Source: S141-55 sp964422065 | Lineage (GTDB): Bacteria > Hydrothermota > Hydrothermia > WGAB01 | Direction: 5' to 3' | DNA length: 8,065 bases | Assembly (NCBI GenBank): GCA_964422065.1 | Contig: CAYQZW010000080.1 | Span: forward strand, 1-8,065 | In this document: positions 1-7,012 of the stretch, piece after piece | How positions within the stretch are numbered: position 1 is the first letter of the stretch | Layout: every line of letters begins with the position of its first letter | Program-made: the position numbers and the translations under genes | The notes under the pieces: model-generated | Seen by the model: only the letters and a program-made list of their open reading frames with translations | Told to the model about the DNA's origin: nothing | Database searches by the model: none

Positions 1-1998
1 ATCTCCGTCATTGAAGAATACCGGCCTCCTGCCACCACTCAGGTGGTCGCACGGGACGGGTCTATCCTGGCCAGGTTCTATGTGGAACGTCGGGAGCCTG
101 TGCCCTTGACCCAGGTCCCGGAAGTCGTCCGCGCCGCCTTCATCAGCAACGAAGATAAACGCTTTTACCGTCACCATGGCATTGATCCGCTCCGGATCCT
201 CAAGGCCCTGATTGTAGACATCATCCACATGCGCCGTGCCCAGGGCGCATCCACCATTACCCAGCAGTTGGCACGGAATATGTTCCTGACTTTGGAAAAG
301 CGGTTCGATCGGAAGATCAAGGAGATGCTCCTGGCGTTCCGGCTGGAGCGGGTCTTTTCAAAAGATGAGATTCTGGAACGGTACCTCAACCAAATTTACT
401 TTGGACACGGCGTGTATGGGATCCAGGCGGCTTCCCGTTTCTTCTTCGGCAAGGATGTTTCTGAACTCAACGCTGCAGAGGCTGCCCTTCTGGCGGGCAT
501 TCCGAAAAACCCACGCCTCTATTCTCCGCTTCGCAACCCCGAGGCCGCACGACGCCGACAACGCCTCATCCTAAGCCTCATGCACAAGAACGGCTACCTG
601 AGTGATTCCGCCTATCAGGCGGCCCTGGAAACCCCCGTTGCCGTCCTCCAGCCCCATGAATGGGAGCCCACCCAGGGCATTGCCCCCTATTTCCTGGATA
701 TGGTGCGGGGCTACCTGCTGAAAAAATACGGCGAGCAATTCCTGTACAAAGGCGGGGCACAGATCTACACCACATTGGACCCGGAACTCCAAAGGATCGC
801 GGAGCAGGTGGTAGACTCCGTATTGACAGCTTTGGAGGATCGATGGGACCTGCATCCCTCCTACGCAGAAGTGAAAGAACAGGCCGAACAGGACACCCTC
901 AAGCGTCGGACCACCCCTTATTTACAGGCTGCATTGGTAGCGATGGACCCTCAGACCGGGGAGATCCTGGCCCTTGTGGGAGGCCGGGATTACACAGACA
1001 GCAAATTCAACCGCGCCGTTCAAGCCCATCGCCAACCGGGCTCGGCGTTCAAACCCTTTGTGTATACCGCGGCCTTGGAATCGGGGTACACCACCATCTC
1101 CAAAGTCTTTGACATCCCCGTCGCACTTCGGGACCCCAACCAGGAACGCTCCTGGTTCCCGGAAAACTTTGATCATAAATACATGGGTCCCATCCCCTTA
1201 CGGACTGCCCTGGCACTCTCCCGGAACCTGGCCACTGTGAATTTGGCCCTGGAGATCGGGCCCAGACTGATTGCGGAATACGCACATCGCCTGGGCATTA
1301 CCAGTCCGGTCCCGCCCTATCCCTCCATTGCTCTGGGCTCGCCCTCCGTCACCCTGTTGGAGATGGTTCGCGCCTACGCAACGTTTGCCAACTACGGCAT
1401 CCGAACAACGCCCTATTACATCCGCAAGATCATGGATCTGGAAGGCACGACGATTGAGGCGAACCGGCCGAAACGGGAACGGGTCCTGGACGACGTCACA
1501 GCGTATCTCATGACCAACCTTTTAGAATCGGTTGTGGATGAAGGGACAGGGCGGAGTATTCGGACGTTTTACCGGATCCGGTTCCCGGTCGCGGGCAAGA
1601 CCGGGACGACCAACGAATACCGGGACGCCTGGTTCCTCGGGTATACCTCAAACCTGGTTGTCGGCGTCTGGGTGGGCTACGATTCGCTCCGGACCATCTC
1701 GGACGGGGCTACCGGCGCCCGCATGGCCATCCCCATTTGGGCCACCTTCGTCCGGAAAGTCTACCAAAAGTGGGCTACGCCCGGGGACTTCCGGATCCCA
1801 CCCGGCGTGGACTTTGAAACGATCTGCACGGAAAGCGGGCTCTTGGCGACCCCCTATTGCCCCAAGACCCGACGCGAAGTCTTCCGGGAAGGGACCGAAC
1901 CCGTGGAGATGTGCAACCTCCATGGTCCTGGAGTTCCGCGTGACTCCCTGTTTTGGCAGGAAGAAAAGGAGTTCCTGAAGCAAGTCCCCATCCCTTAA
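1..1998 (+). CDS. mrcA: Penicillin-binding protein 1A family, bifunctional peptidoglycan glycosyltransferase/transpeptidase (5' partial)
   Basis: This class A PBP polymerises lipid II into glycan strands and cross-links stem peptides on the periplasmic face of the inner membrane. The frame is open from base 1 and already reads PBP1A-like linker sequence (EEYRPP...RDGSILARFYVERREPVPL-type), so the true start, cytoplasmic tail and membrane anchor lie off the left edge. The GTG at 43 is only an internal Val. Glycosyltransferase motifs in order: EDKRFYRHHG (catalytic Glu codon 151-153), GASTITQQ (244-267), RKIKE (310-324), and YLNQIYFG (382-405). The transpeptidase domain starts near 925: SAFK with the nucleophile Ser at 1042-1044, SRN at 1219-1227, and KTGT at 1597-1608. 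The linker between the two domains is short, so the extra OB-type insert of E. coli PBP1A seems absent. A Cys-containing tail (CTESG, PYC, CNLHG) ends the protein, as in many PBP1A homologues. All catalytic motifs are intact. The family call is secure; the symbol follows E. coli usage. Confidence 0.97.
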   Translation: MSVIEEYRPPATTQVVARDGSILARFYVERREPVPLTQVPEVVRAAFISNEDKRFYRHHGIDPLRILKALIVDIIHMRRAQGASTITQQLARNMFLTLEKRFDRKIKEMLLAFRLERVFSKDEILERYLNQIYFGHGVYGIQAASRFFFGKDVSELNAAEAALLAGIPKNPRLYSPLRNPEAARRRQRLILSLMHKNGYLSDSAYQAALETPVAVLQPHEWEPTQGIAPYFLDMVRGYLLKKYGEQFLYKGGAQIYTTLDPELQRIAEQVVDSVLTALEDRWDLHPSYAEVKEQAEQDTLKRRTTPYLQAALVAMDPQTGEILALVGGRDYTDSKFNRAVQAHRQPGSAFKPFVYTAALESGYTTISKVFDIPVALRDPNQERSWFPENFDHKYMGPIPLRTALALSRNLATVNLALEIGPRLIAEYAHRLGITSPVPPYPSIALGSPSVTLLEMVRAYATFANYGIRTTPYYIRKIMDLEGTTIEANRPKRERVLDDVTAYLMTNLLESVVDEGTGRSIRTFYRIRFPVAGKTGTTNEYRDAWFLGYTSNLVVGVWVGYDSLRTISDGATGARMAIPIWATFVRKVYQKWATPGDFRIPPGVDFETICTESGLLATPYCPKTRREVFREGTEPVEMCNLHGPGVPRDSLFWQEEKEFLKQVPIP

Positions 1999-2013
1999 CC
2001 ATGAAGCCCGAAC

Positions 2014-2022
2014 AAGGAGGTG
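2014..2022 (+). promoter_or_regulatory. Strong Shine-Dalgarno before the acyl-CoA dehydrogenase
   Basis: AAGGAGGTG lies 4 bases before the ATG at 2027 and is a near-perfect complement of the 16S rRNA 3' end. It fixes the start of the dehydrogenase and is much stronger than the initiation signals of the two genes downstream. The 28 bp gap after the PBP stop contains no visible promoter or terminator. Confidence 0.9.
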
Positions 2023-2026
2023 AACC

Positions 2027-3187
2027 ATGGACTTTGAACTGACTGAAGAACAGAAGATGATTCAAGAGTTGGCGCGGGAGTTTGCTCAGAGGGAGATTGC
2101 CCCGATCGCCGCAAAACATGACGAAACGGGGGAGTTCCCTCACGAAACCGTCAAAAAAATGGGTGAACTGGGCCTGATGGGACTTCAGGTCTCGCCAGAA
2201 TATGGTGGGGCCGGCGCGGATCCCATCTCCTATGTCCTTGCGGTCAAGGAGATTTCTAAAGTCGATGCCGCCCATGGGGTCATCATGTCGGTCAACAACT
2301 CGCTGGTATGTTTCGGGATTGAAACGTTCGGCACGGAAGAGCAAAAGAAGAAGTTCCTGACGCCCTTAGCCTCGGGCCAAGCCCTGGGGGCCTTCGCGCT
2401 CACGGAACCCCAGGCGGGCTCTGATGCCGGCAACCTGCGCTGCTCCGCAAAAAAGGAGGGGGATGTCTATGTCATCAACGGCACCAAGGCCTGGGTGACC
2501 TCAGGGCCGGTCGCGGACACCATCATTCTCTTTGCAGTGACGGACCCCTCTAAGGGGCACAAAGGGATCACGGCTTTTTTGATTGACACCAAACAACCCG
2601 GCTTTAAGGTCGGCAAAATTGAGCCCAAACTGGGGATCCGGGCATCCCACACGTCGGAGATCCACTTTGAAAACTACGAGGTGCCCGTCGAGCACCGACT
2701 GGGCGAGGAAGGGGAGGGCTTCAAGATCGCGATGACGATTCTGGACATGGGTCGGATCGGGATCGCTGCCCAGGCTTGGGGGATCGCGGAAGCCGCCTAT
2801 GAGGCCTCGGTCCGATACTCCACACAACGCGAGGCCTTCGGTCAACCCATCTTTTACCACGAGGCCATCATGTTCACCATCGCGGACATGGCGACCCGGA
2901 TCGAAGCCGCAAAACTCCTGACCCTCCAAGCAGCCTACAAGAAAATGAAAGGGGAACGGGTCACCAAATACTCCTCCATGGCCAAAGTCTTTGCAGCCGA
3001 AACAGCCATGTGGGTTACGACAAAAGCCATCCAGGTTCACGGTGGCATGGGCTATTCCAAGGAATTGCCGATCGAACGGTACTTCCGGGACGCAAAAATC
3101 ACCGAGATCTACGAAGGGACGTCTGAAATTCAGCGTTTGGTCATTGGCCGACAGATCCTCAAAGAACTGGAGGCCGGACTGATTTGA
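2027..3187 (+). CDS. Acyl-CoA dehydrogenase (FAD-dependent, short/medium-chain type)
   Basis: This flavoenzyme oxidises an acyl-CoA to the trans-2-enoyl-CoA in the cytoplasm and passes electrons to electron-transfer flavoprotein. Its 386 residues match the usual family length, with no extra domain. Both family signatures are clear: TEPQAGSD at residues 126-133 (FAD/substrate region), and the C-terminal block QVHGGMGY...ELPIERYFRD...IYEGTSEIQ. In that block Glu363 of YEGT (codon 3113-3115) aligns with the catalytic base of butyryl- and medium-chain acyl-CoA dehydrogenases. The N-terminal helical domain (about 1-120), middle beta domain (about 121-235) and C-terminal helical domain (about 236-386) all appear complete. 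The chain-length preference cannot be read from the sequence; the Glu position fits short- or medium-chain enzymes rather than isovaleryl-CoA dehydrogenases. No ETF, thiolase or enoyl-CoA hydratase gene accompanies it here, so its pathway is unknown. The last bases overlap the next gene. Confidence 0.95.
   Translation: MDFELTEEQKMIQELAREFAQREIAPIAAKHDETGEFPHETVKKMGELGLMGLQVSPEYGGAGADPISYVLAVKEISKVDAAHGVIMSVNNSLVCFGIETFGTEEQKKKFLTPLASGQALGAFALTEPQAGSDAGNLRCSAKKEGDVYVINGTKAWVTSGPVADTIILFAVTDPSKGHKGITAFLIDTKQPGFKVGKIEPKLGIRASHTSEIHFENYEVPVEHRLGEEGEGFKIAMTILDMGRIGIAAQAWGIAEAAYEASVRYSTQREAFGQPIFYHEAIMFTIADMATRIEAAKLLTLQAAYKKMKGERVTKYSSMAKVFAAETAMWVTTKAIQVHGGMGYSKELPIERYFRDAKITEIYEGTSEIQRLVIGRQILKELEAGLI
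3169..3187 (+). promoter_or_regulatory. Translational coupling site: GGAGG and TTGA stop/start overlap
   Basis: The dehydrogenase stop TGA (3185-3187) overlaps the TTG start (3184-3186) of the next gene by three bases, as TTGA. GGAGG at 3169-3173, inside the dehydrogenase coding sequence, sits 10 bases before the TTG. The downstream frame is closed by TGA at 3124-3126, and no ATG, GTG or TTG occurs between that stop and 3184, so this TTG is the only plausible start near the N-terminus. Confidence 0.8.
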
Positions 3188-4914
3188 CCTGGGCAAACCT
3201 GTTCTTCATCTTCCAGATCCTGGTCAGTACGCCGATCCAGAAGATCGAGTTCGTAGGCCTCCACTTCCTCACCCCAGACCAGGCTCAGCATCTCCTTGGC
3301 ATTCGGGAGGGGGATGAGTACCTGGAGCCCCTCTTGCGCGGGGGCCTGGCGAAACTCCGGGAATTCTATCGGTCCAAAGGGTTCCACCATTTTGAGGTTC
3401 TCGGCCAGGAGGTCAAACGCACCGATAATGGCGTCAACCTCCGGATCATTGTGCAGGAGGGGCCCAGGGCCGTCGTGGAAAAGATGACCTTTGAGGGTCT
3501 CGTGTCGCTCCCATCGGGCCTCTGGCGCCCTGTGATTGAGAAATACCCAACACCTCGCCCTTACGACGAAGCGGAATGGACAGAGATCCAGAGCACGCTC
3601 CTCCGTCTGTACGCGGAACAGGCCCGACCTTTTGCAGAGGTCACCTACTCCGCGGACTCGGTTCGGCCGGATACCTATCAGGTGCACTTCCGGATCCGGG
3701 AAGGGCCCAGGGTCATCATCACAAAAGTCCGGGTCCAGGGGCTCCAAACCGTCCGGAAAAAAATCGTGCTCCGGGAACTGCGTTTCCGTCCCCCGGCTCC
3801 GTATCGCGAATCCAAGGTGGTGGAATCCATTCGGGGAATCTATCTGACCGGTCTGTTTAGCGCAGTCACACGCGAACTCGTTCCCCTGAACGAAACCGGC
3901 GACAGCGTCGCCCTGGTCCTTCATTGCACAGAGATCAAGCCCCGGTATTTTGAACTGGGGGTCGGGTACCGACTGCCTTCCGAACTCGAGATCCGCGTCT
4001 CAGCCGGCCACTTGAACCTCTTTAACAACAACCAACGCCTCGAGGTGACCGCAGACCTTTTGGTACATCCTACCGAAGCCCACCCGGACCGACGCTTTGT
4101 CCGGCGTCGTGCGGAGATCGAATACGCCGAACCTTACCTTCTTGGTTTCCCGATCCGTGGGCTGGCCAAGCCCTTTTACGAAAAAGATCTCCTCATCCAG
4201 AAAGAAGAATACGGTCTGAGCCTGGAATTACAGAAGATCTTCACGCCGTATTTCTCCCTGACGTGGGCACTCCAATGGAAACGGAGCCCGATCCGCGCAG
4301 ATTCCACGGGGCCTATCAGCAACTCCATCATCTTGTTCCCTCTATACGACTCCCGGGACAACCTTTTCGATCCTACCCATGGGGCCTTCATTTCGTTGAG
4401 GCTCCAACAGGCCGGCTGGGTTCTGGGTGGAGACAACTATTTCCGCCGGCTCTTTTTTGACTATAGCCAATTCGTTCCCCTGGGACGCCGGACGGTCCTG
4501 GCGTACCGCCTCCGGCTGGGTTCACAAGCCCCCTTCGGGCCTTCAGAAGAGATCCCCTCCACAGAACGTTACTACCTCGGTGGAGAGGGCTCCATCCGCG
4601 GCTATGACGAACGGTCCATCGGCCCCGCGGACCCCACCAGCCCCGACCTGCATTCCGGCAATCATCTCCTGAACTTCAACGTAGAAGTCCGGTATCGGTG
4701 GGATCACTGGGGCGCCGCAGTCTTCCTGGACGGTGGGGGGCTGGCCGGGACCTGGCAAGAAGCCAAGACGATGCGGATTTATGTGTCTGCAGGCCTGGGC
4801 ATCCGCTACTTCACCCTGATCGGCCCCATCCGCCTGGACTGGGGCTATAAACTCGTGGATCGGCCTCCTGGCGACCGCGGCCGGTTCTACCTTGGACTCG
4901 GCCATATGTTCTGA
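3184..4914 (+). CDS. BamA/TamA-family outer-membrane protein (three POTRA domains plus Omp85 barrel)
   Basis: Omp85-family proteins insert or assemble beta-barrel proteins in the outer membrane. Residues 1-15 form a short hydrophobic, signal-like segment. Three POTRA-like repeats follow at about 18-93, 95-174 and 177-249, each ending in the typical V/R-x-EGPR or equivalent turn and a beta strand (QEGPRAVVEKMTFEGL, REGPRVIITKVRVQGL). The barrel runs from about 255 to the end. It contains YDSRDNLFDPTHG (388-400), the L6-loop signature IRGYDER (471-477) after YYLGGEGS, and IGPIRLDWGY (546-555) near the end. The C-terminal residue is Phe, the usual barrel-insertion signal. Three POTRAs and 576 residues resemble E. 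coli TamA (three POTRAs, about the same length) more than BamA (five POTRAs). Many phyla have short BamA forms, however, so I leave the choice open. Start is TTG, coupled to the gene before it. No TamB-like gene is in the window. Confidence 0.92.
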   Translation: MTWANLFFIFQILVSTPIQKIEFVGLHFLTPDQAQHLLGIREGDEYLEPLLRGGLAKLREFYRSKGFHHFEVLGQEVKRTDNGVNLRIIVQEGPRAVVEKMTFEGLVSLPSGLWRPVIEKYPTPRPYDEAEWTEIQSTLLRLYAEQARPFAEVTYSADSVRPDTYQVHFRIREGPRVIITKVRVQGLQTVRKKIVLRELRFRPPAPYRESKVVESIRGIYLTGLFSAVTRELVPLNETGDSVALVLHCTEIKPRYFELGVGYRLPSELEIRVSAGHLNLFNNNQRLEVTADLLVHPTEAHPDRRFVRRRAEIEYAEPYLLGFPIRGLAKPFYEKDLLIQKEEYGLSLELQKIFTPYFSLTWALQWKRSPIRADSTGPISNSIILFPLYDSRDNLFDPTHGAFISLRLQQAGWVLGGDNYFRRLFFDYSQFVPLGRRTVLAYRLRLGSQAPFGPSEEIPSTERYYLGGEGSIRGYDERSIGPADPTSPDLHSGNHLLNFNVEVRYRWDHWGAAVFLDGGGLAGTWQEAKTMRIYVSAGLGIRYFTLIGPIRLDWGYKLVDRPPGDRGRFYLGLGHMF

Positions 4915-4917
4915 GCC

Positions 4918-6927
4918 ATGCATGGTCGGCCAGAGGACGAGATCAAGCACCTCCTTCCTCATACCTACTTCGCGTTCTTCAGCCGGTTCGGCCGGCTCCG
5001 GCCCATCCAGATCCAGGCGATCCCCGTCATCCTGGAGGGCGTCCATACCCTGGTGGTCTCCCCGGCCGCTTCAGGCAAGACCGAGGCGGTGATCTGCCCG
5101 GTCATCGAACGGCGCATCCAGGAACAATGGCCGCCGTTATCCATCCTCTATGTCACGCCGACCCGCGCCCTGGTGAACGACCTCTATGCCAGGATCCGCC
5201 CCCCTTTAGAAACCCTTGGCTATAGCGTCCGCAGGAAGACCCAGGACCATCCAGAATTCAAGCCAGAGCGTCCCCCAGACGTCCTGATCACCACGCCGGA
5301 ATCCTTTGACTCCCTCATGGCCAGACATCCCCAAAGCCTCCGGACCCTCAGGGTTTTGATCCTGGACGAGATCCATCTCTACGACCAGACCTATCGGGGC
5401 GACCAACTCCGGGTCCTCTTGAGAAGGCTGGACCGGCTCATACCTCAGGGGTTCCAGAAAATCGCACTCTCCGCAACGGTCCACGACCCCAAAACCCTGG
5501 GGCTCCGATACCTGTGGCCCGAATTTGAAATCGTCAGTCATCCCGCACCAAGAGAGATTGAATACACCCTGTTCCAGCAAGAACCGACATACCGAAGACT
5601 GCTTCGGTATCTCCAGGAACGTGAAGCCCGGAAGGTCCTGTACTTCGCGCCGACACGCCGGGAGGTCGAGGCCATTGCCATGACCCTCAAACGAGAGCGG
5701 GCATTCCAGGGCCGGATCTGGGTTCATCACGGCAGCCTGAGCAAAAAGGAACGCGAAGCCACAGAACAACGCATGCTGCACAGTCGCTATGGGATGATCG
5801 TGGCAACGACAACATTGGAGTTGGGGATTGATATCGGCGACATTGACGCTGTGGTCCTCCACAGCCCGCCCAATTCCGTTGCACAACTGCTCCAGAGGAT
5901 CGGCAGAGGCAATCGGCGTCGCCCCACCCTCTACGCCGTAGGCCTTTATCGCACACCCTTGGAAAAGACCGTGTTTGAGACCTTATTTGAGTTGGCAAGC
6001 AAGGGGTGGCTGGAATCGGTCCCCTATGACCCCGCTCCATCCGTCGCCGTCCAGCAGATCCTGTCCTACGCCTTGCAACGAAAACGGGTCGGGATGCCGA
6101 AATCGGCCGTGTTGGCGATCCTGGAACCCCTGGAAATGGACTCCCAATCTGTGGAAGAACTCCTGGACCATCTGACAGACCACGGACTCCTGCGATGGGT
6201 CAACCCTGGCTTGTATTTTCTGGGAGAACGAGGGGAACGGATGGCTCGACGAGGGGAAATCCACTCCAATATTGAGACCTATCCCACGGAATATGAGGTC
6301 TACGACATTGAGACCGGGAACCGTATCGGGACCGTGGAGGTGCTTGCGCCAAGTTTCGTCTTGGAAGGCCAGGTGTGGGAGGTCGTGACGGTCCGACGGA
6401 AGCAGGCGTATGTCCGAAGGGTACAGGCGATCCAGCCGGTCGGGAAGGTCTTCAAGGGGAAAGGGGCAGCCCTCTGGCCGGCATCCTTAGGGATCCAGAT
6501 CCGACAAAAGATCTTCCCCGGCACCACAGAAACCACCCTTCCGTATGTCGTGGTCGGGAATCTCGTGGGGTTCTACCACTTCTTCGGTGTTTTGTATGGC
6601 TATCTTTGGGCGGAGGCGTTGAAACAAAAGGGCATTCCGGCCCAGGACCAGGCAGGCCGGGTTCTGTGGACCCAACGGGTCCAGGACCTGAGGACACTCA
6701 TTGAACTCCCCTTAGAGCATCTGGAAGCCACCGCGGTTCAAGTCGGGCCAGAGGTTCGGAAACTCCTCGCCCTGGGGGCGTTCTTCCGACATCTGCCCAG
6801 GCGGCTCCAGGACCTGGCGTGGATCCGTGCGTTTCATGTGGAAGACCTGGCCGAGCGACTCTGGTCTTCAGACCCCATCCCCCTCTCCACCCTCCCCACC
6901 CCCACCCTGCCATTGACGGAAATCTGA
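4918..6927 (+). CDS. Lhr-like superfamily 2 DEAD/DEAH-box helicase, compact form
   Basis: This is an ATP-dependent nucleic-acid helicase; Lhr proteins are 3'-5' DNA translocases linked to DNA repair. Motifs in order: Q-type region LRPIQIQAIP (27-36), Walker A SPAASGKTE (48-56), PTRALVND (81-88), TTPES (125-129), Walker B DEIH (150-153), SAT (185-187), YFAPTRREVE (242-251), ATTTLELGIDIGD (296-308) and QRIGRGNRR (326-334). The RGDQLRVLLRRLDRL stretch (160-174) after motif II is typical of Lhr. A winged-helix-like segment (about 375-450) follows, then a beta-rich segment (about 455-505) and a KGKG...LG element (513-525) like those of the Lhr core. At 669 residues it is shorter than the roughly 850-residue Lhr core and far shorter than full-length bacterial Lhr. 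The tail (651-669) is Pro/Thr/Leu-rich low complexity. The start ATG lies 3 bases after the TamA-like stop with no Shine-Dalgarno, which suggests termination-reinitiation. The gene ends in TGATGA. Confidence 0.9.
   Translation: MHGRPEDEIKHLLPHTYFAFFSRFGRLRPIQIQAIPVILEGVHTLVVSPAASGKTEAVICPVIERRIQEQWPPLSILYVTPTRALVNDLYARIRPPLETLGYSVRRKTQDHPEFKPERPPDVLITTPESFDSLMARHPQSLRTLRVLILDEIHLYDQTYRGDQLRVLLRRLDRLIPQGFQKIALSATVHDPKTLGLRYLWPEFEIVSHPAPREIEYTLFQQEPTYRRLLRYLQEREARKVLYFAPTRREVEAIAMTLKRERAFQGRIWVHHGSLSKKEREATEQRMLHSRYGMIVATTTLELGIDIGDIDAVVLHSPPNSVAQLLQRIGRGNRRRPTLYAVGLYRTPLEKTVFETLFELASKGWLESVPYDPAPSVAVQQILSYALQRKRVGMPKSAVLAILEPLEMDSQSVEELLDHLTDHGLLRWVNPGLYFLGERGERMARRGEIHSNIETYPTEYEVYDIETGNRIGTVEVLAPSFVLEGQVWEVVTVRRKQAYVRRVQAIQPVGKVFKGKGAALWPASLGIQIRQKIFPGTTETTLPYVVVGNLVGFYHFFGVLYGYLWAEALKQKGIPAQDQAGRVLWTQRVQDLRTLIELPLEHLEATAVQVGPEVRKLLALGAFFRHLPRRLQDLAWIRAFHVEDLAERLWSSDPIPLSTLPTPTLPLTEI
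6873..6907 (-). other. Putative G-quadruplex motif in the template strand at the helicase 3' end
   Basis: The + strand carries C-runs at 6873-6876, 6879-6883, 6890-6892, 6894-6897, 6899-6903 and 6905-6907. Read on the minus strand, the last four give G3-T-G5-T-G4-A-G3, i.e. four G-runs with single-base loops, the most stable class of parallel quadruplex. Two more G-runs follow. The G-rich strand is the template for the helicase mRNA. The bases encode the Pro-rich tail of the helicase (DPIPLSTLPTPTLPL). The motif is certain; folding or function is inference. Confidence 0.6.
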
Positions 6928-6977
6928 TGATTTTTCCGAAATTTCATAACATGGAAAACCAACAATCTCTCCAGGAC
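6928..6977 (+). other. AT-rich intergenic spacer with weak dyad symmetry
   Basis: This spacer is much more AT-rich than the surrounding genes. It holds the perfect 8-base palindrome GAAATTTC (6938-6945) and the inverted repeat TTTTCC (6932-6937) / GGAAAA (6953-6958) with a 15-base loop. The arms are AT-rich and no T-tract follows, so this is not a convincing intrinsic terminator. It lies just upstream of the hsdM -35 box and could be a protein-binding site, but that is a guess. Confidence 0.3.
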
Positions 6978-7006
6978 TTGACAACACCGAATCTCAAGGC
7001 TAAAAT
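6978..7006 (+). promoter_or_regulatory. Sigma-70-type promoter for hsdM, probably giving a leaderless mRNA
   Basis: A perfect -35 box TTGACA (6978-6983), an optimal 17 bp spacer and a -10 box TAAAAT (7001-7006, 5 of 6 to consensus) lie directly upstream of hsdM. Initiation 6-8 bases after the -10 box places the transcript start at 7012-7014, on the ATG itself (7013-7015). No Shine-Dalgarno can fit on such an mRNA. A short inverted repeat, CTTGA (6977-6981) / TCAAG (6994-6998), overlaps the -35 box and spacer and could be an operator. The promoter also separates hsdM from the upstream operon. Confidence 0.75.
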
Positions 7007-7012
7007 ATAAGC

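Noticed and set aside
2001..2042. 13-codon mini-ORF (ATG 2001 to TGA 2040-2042) overlapping the dehydrogenase start
   Set aside because: It has no ribosome binding site and runs through the Shine-Dalgarno of the real gene; a leader-peptide role has no support.
3130..3924. Long open frame on the minus strand (264 codons) across the dehydrogenase/outer-membrane protein junction
   Set aside because: It is antisense to two well-supported genes, has no recognisable domain, and is expected by chance from GC-rich codon use. The similar antisense frames at 5206-5886 and 2501-3196 were rejected for the same reason.
6932..6958. TTTTCC/GGAAAA hairpin as an intrinsic terminator of the helicase operon
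   Set aside because: The stem is short and AT-rich, the loop is 15 bases, and no T-tract follows the 3' arm.
6951..7010. 19-codon ORF in the spacer before hsdM
   Set aside because: There is no Shine-Dalgarno before its ATG, its frame is also open upstream inside the helicase gene, and it covers the hsdM promoter, which explains the sequence better.
7006..7011. TATAAG as an alternative -10 box
   Set aside because: It would lie 22 bp from TTGACA, outside the workable spacer range; TAAAAT at 7001-7006 gives 17 bp.
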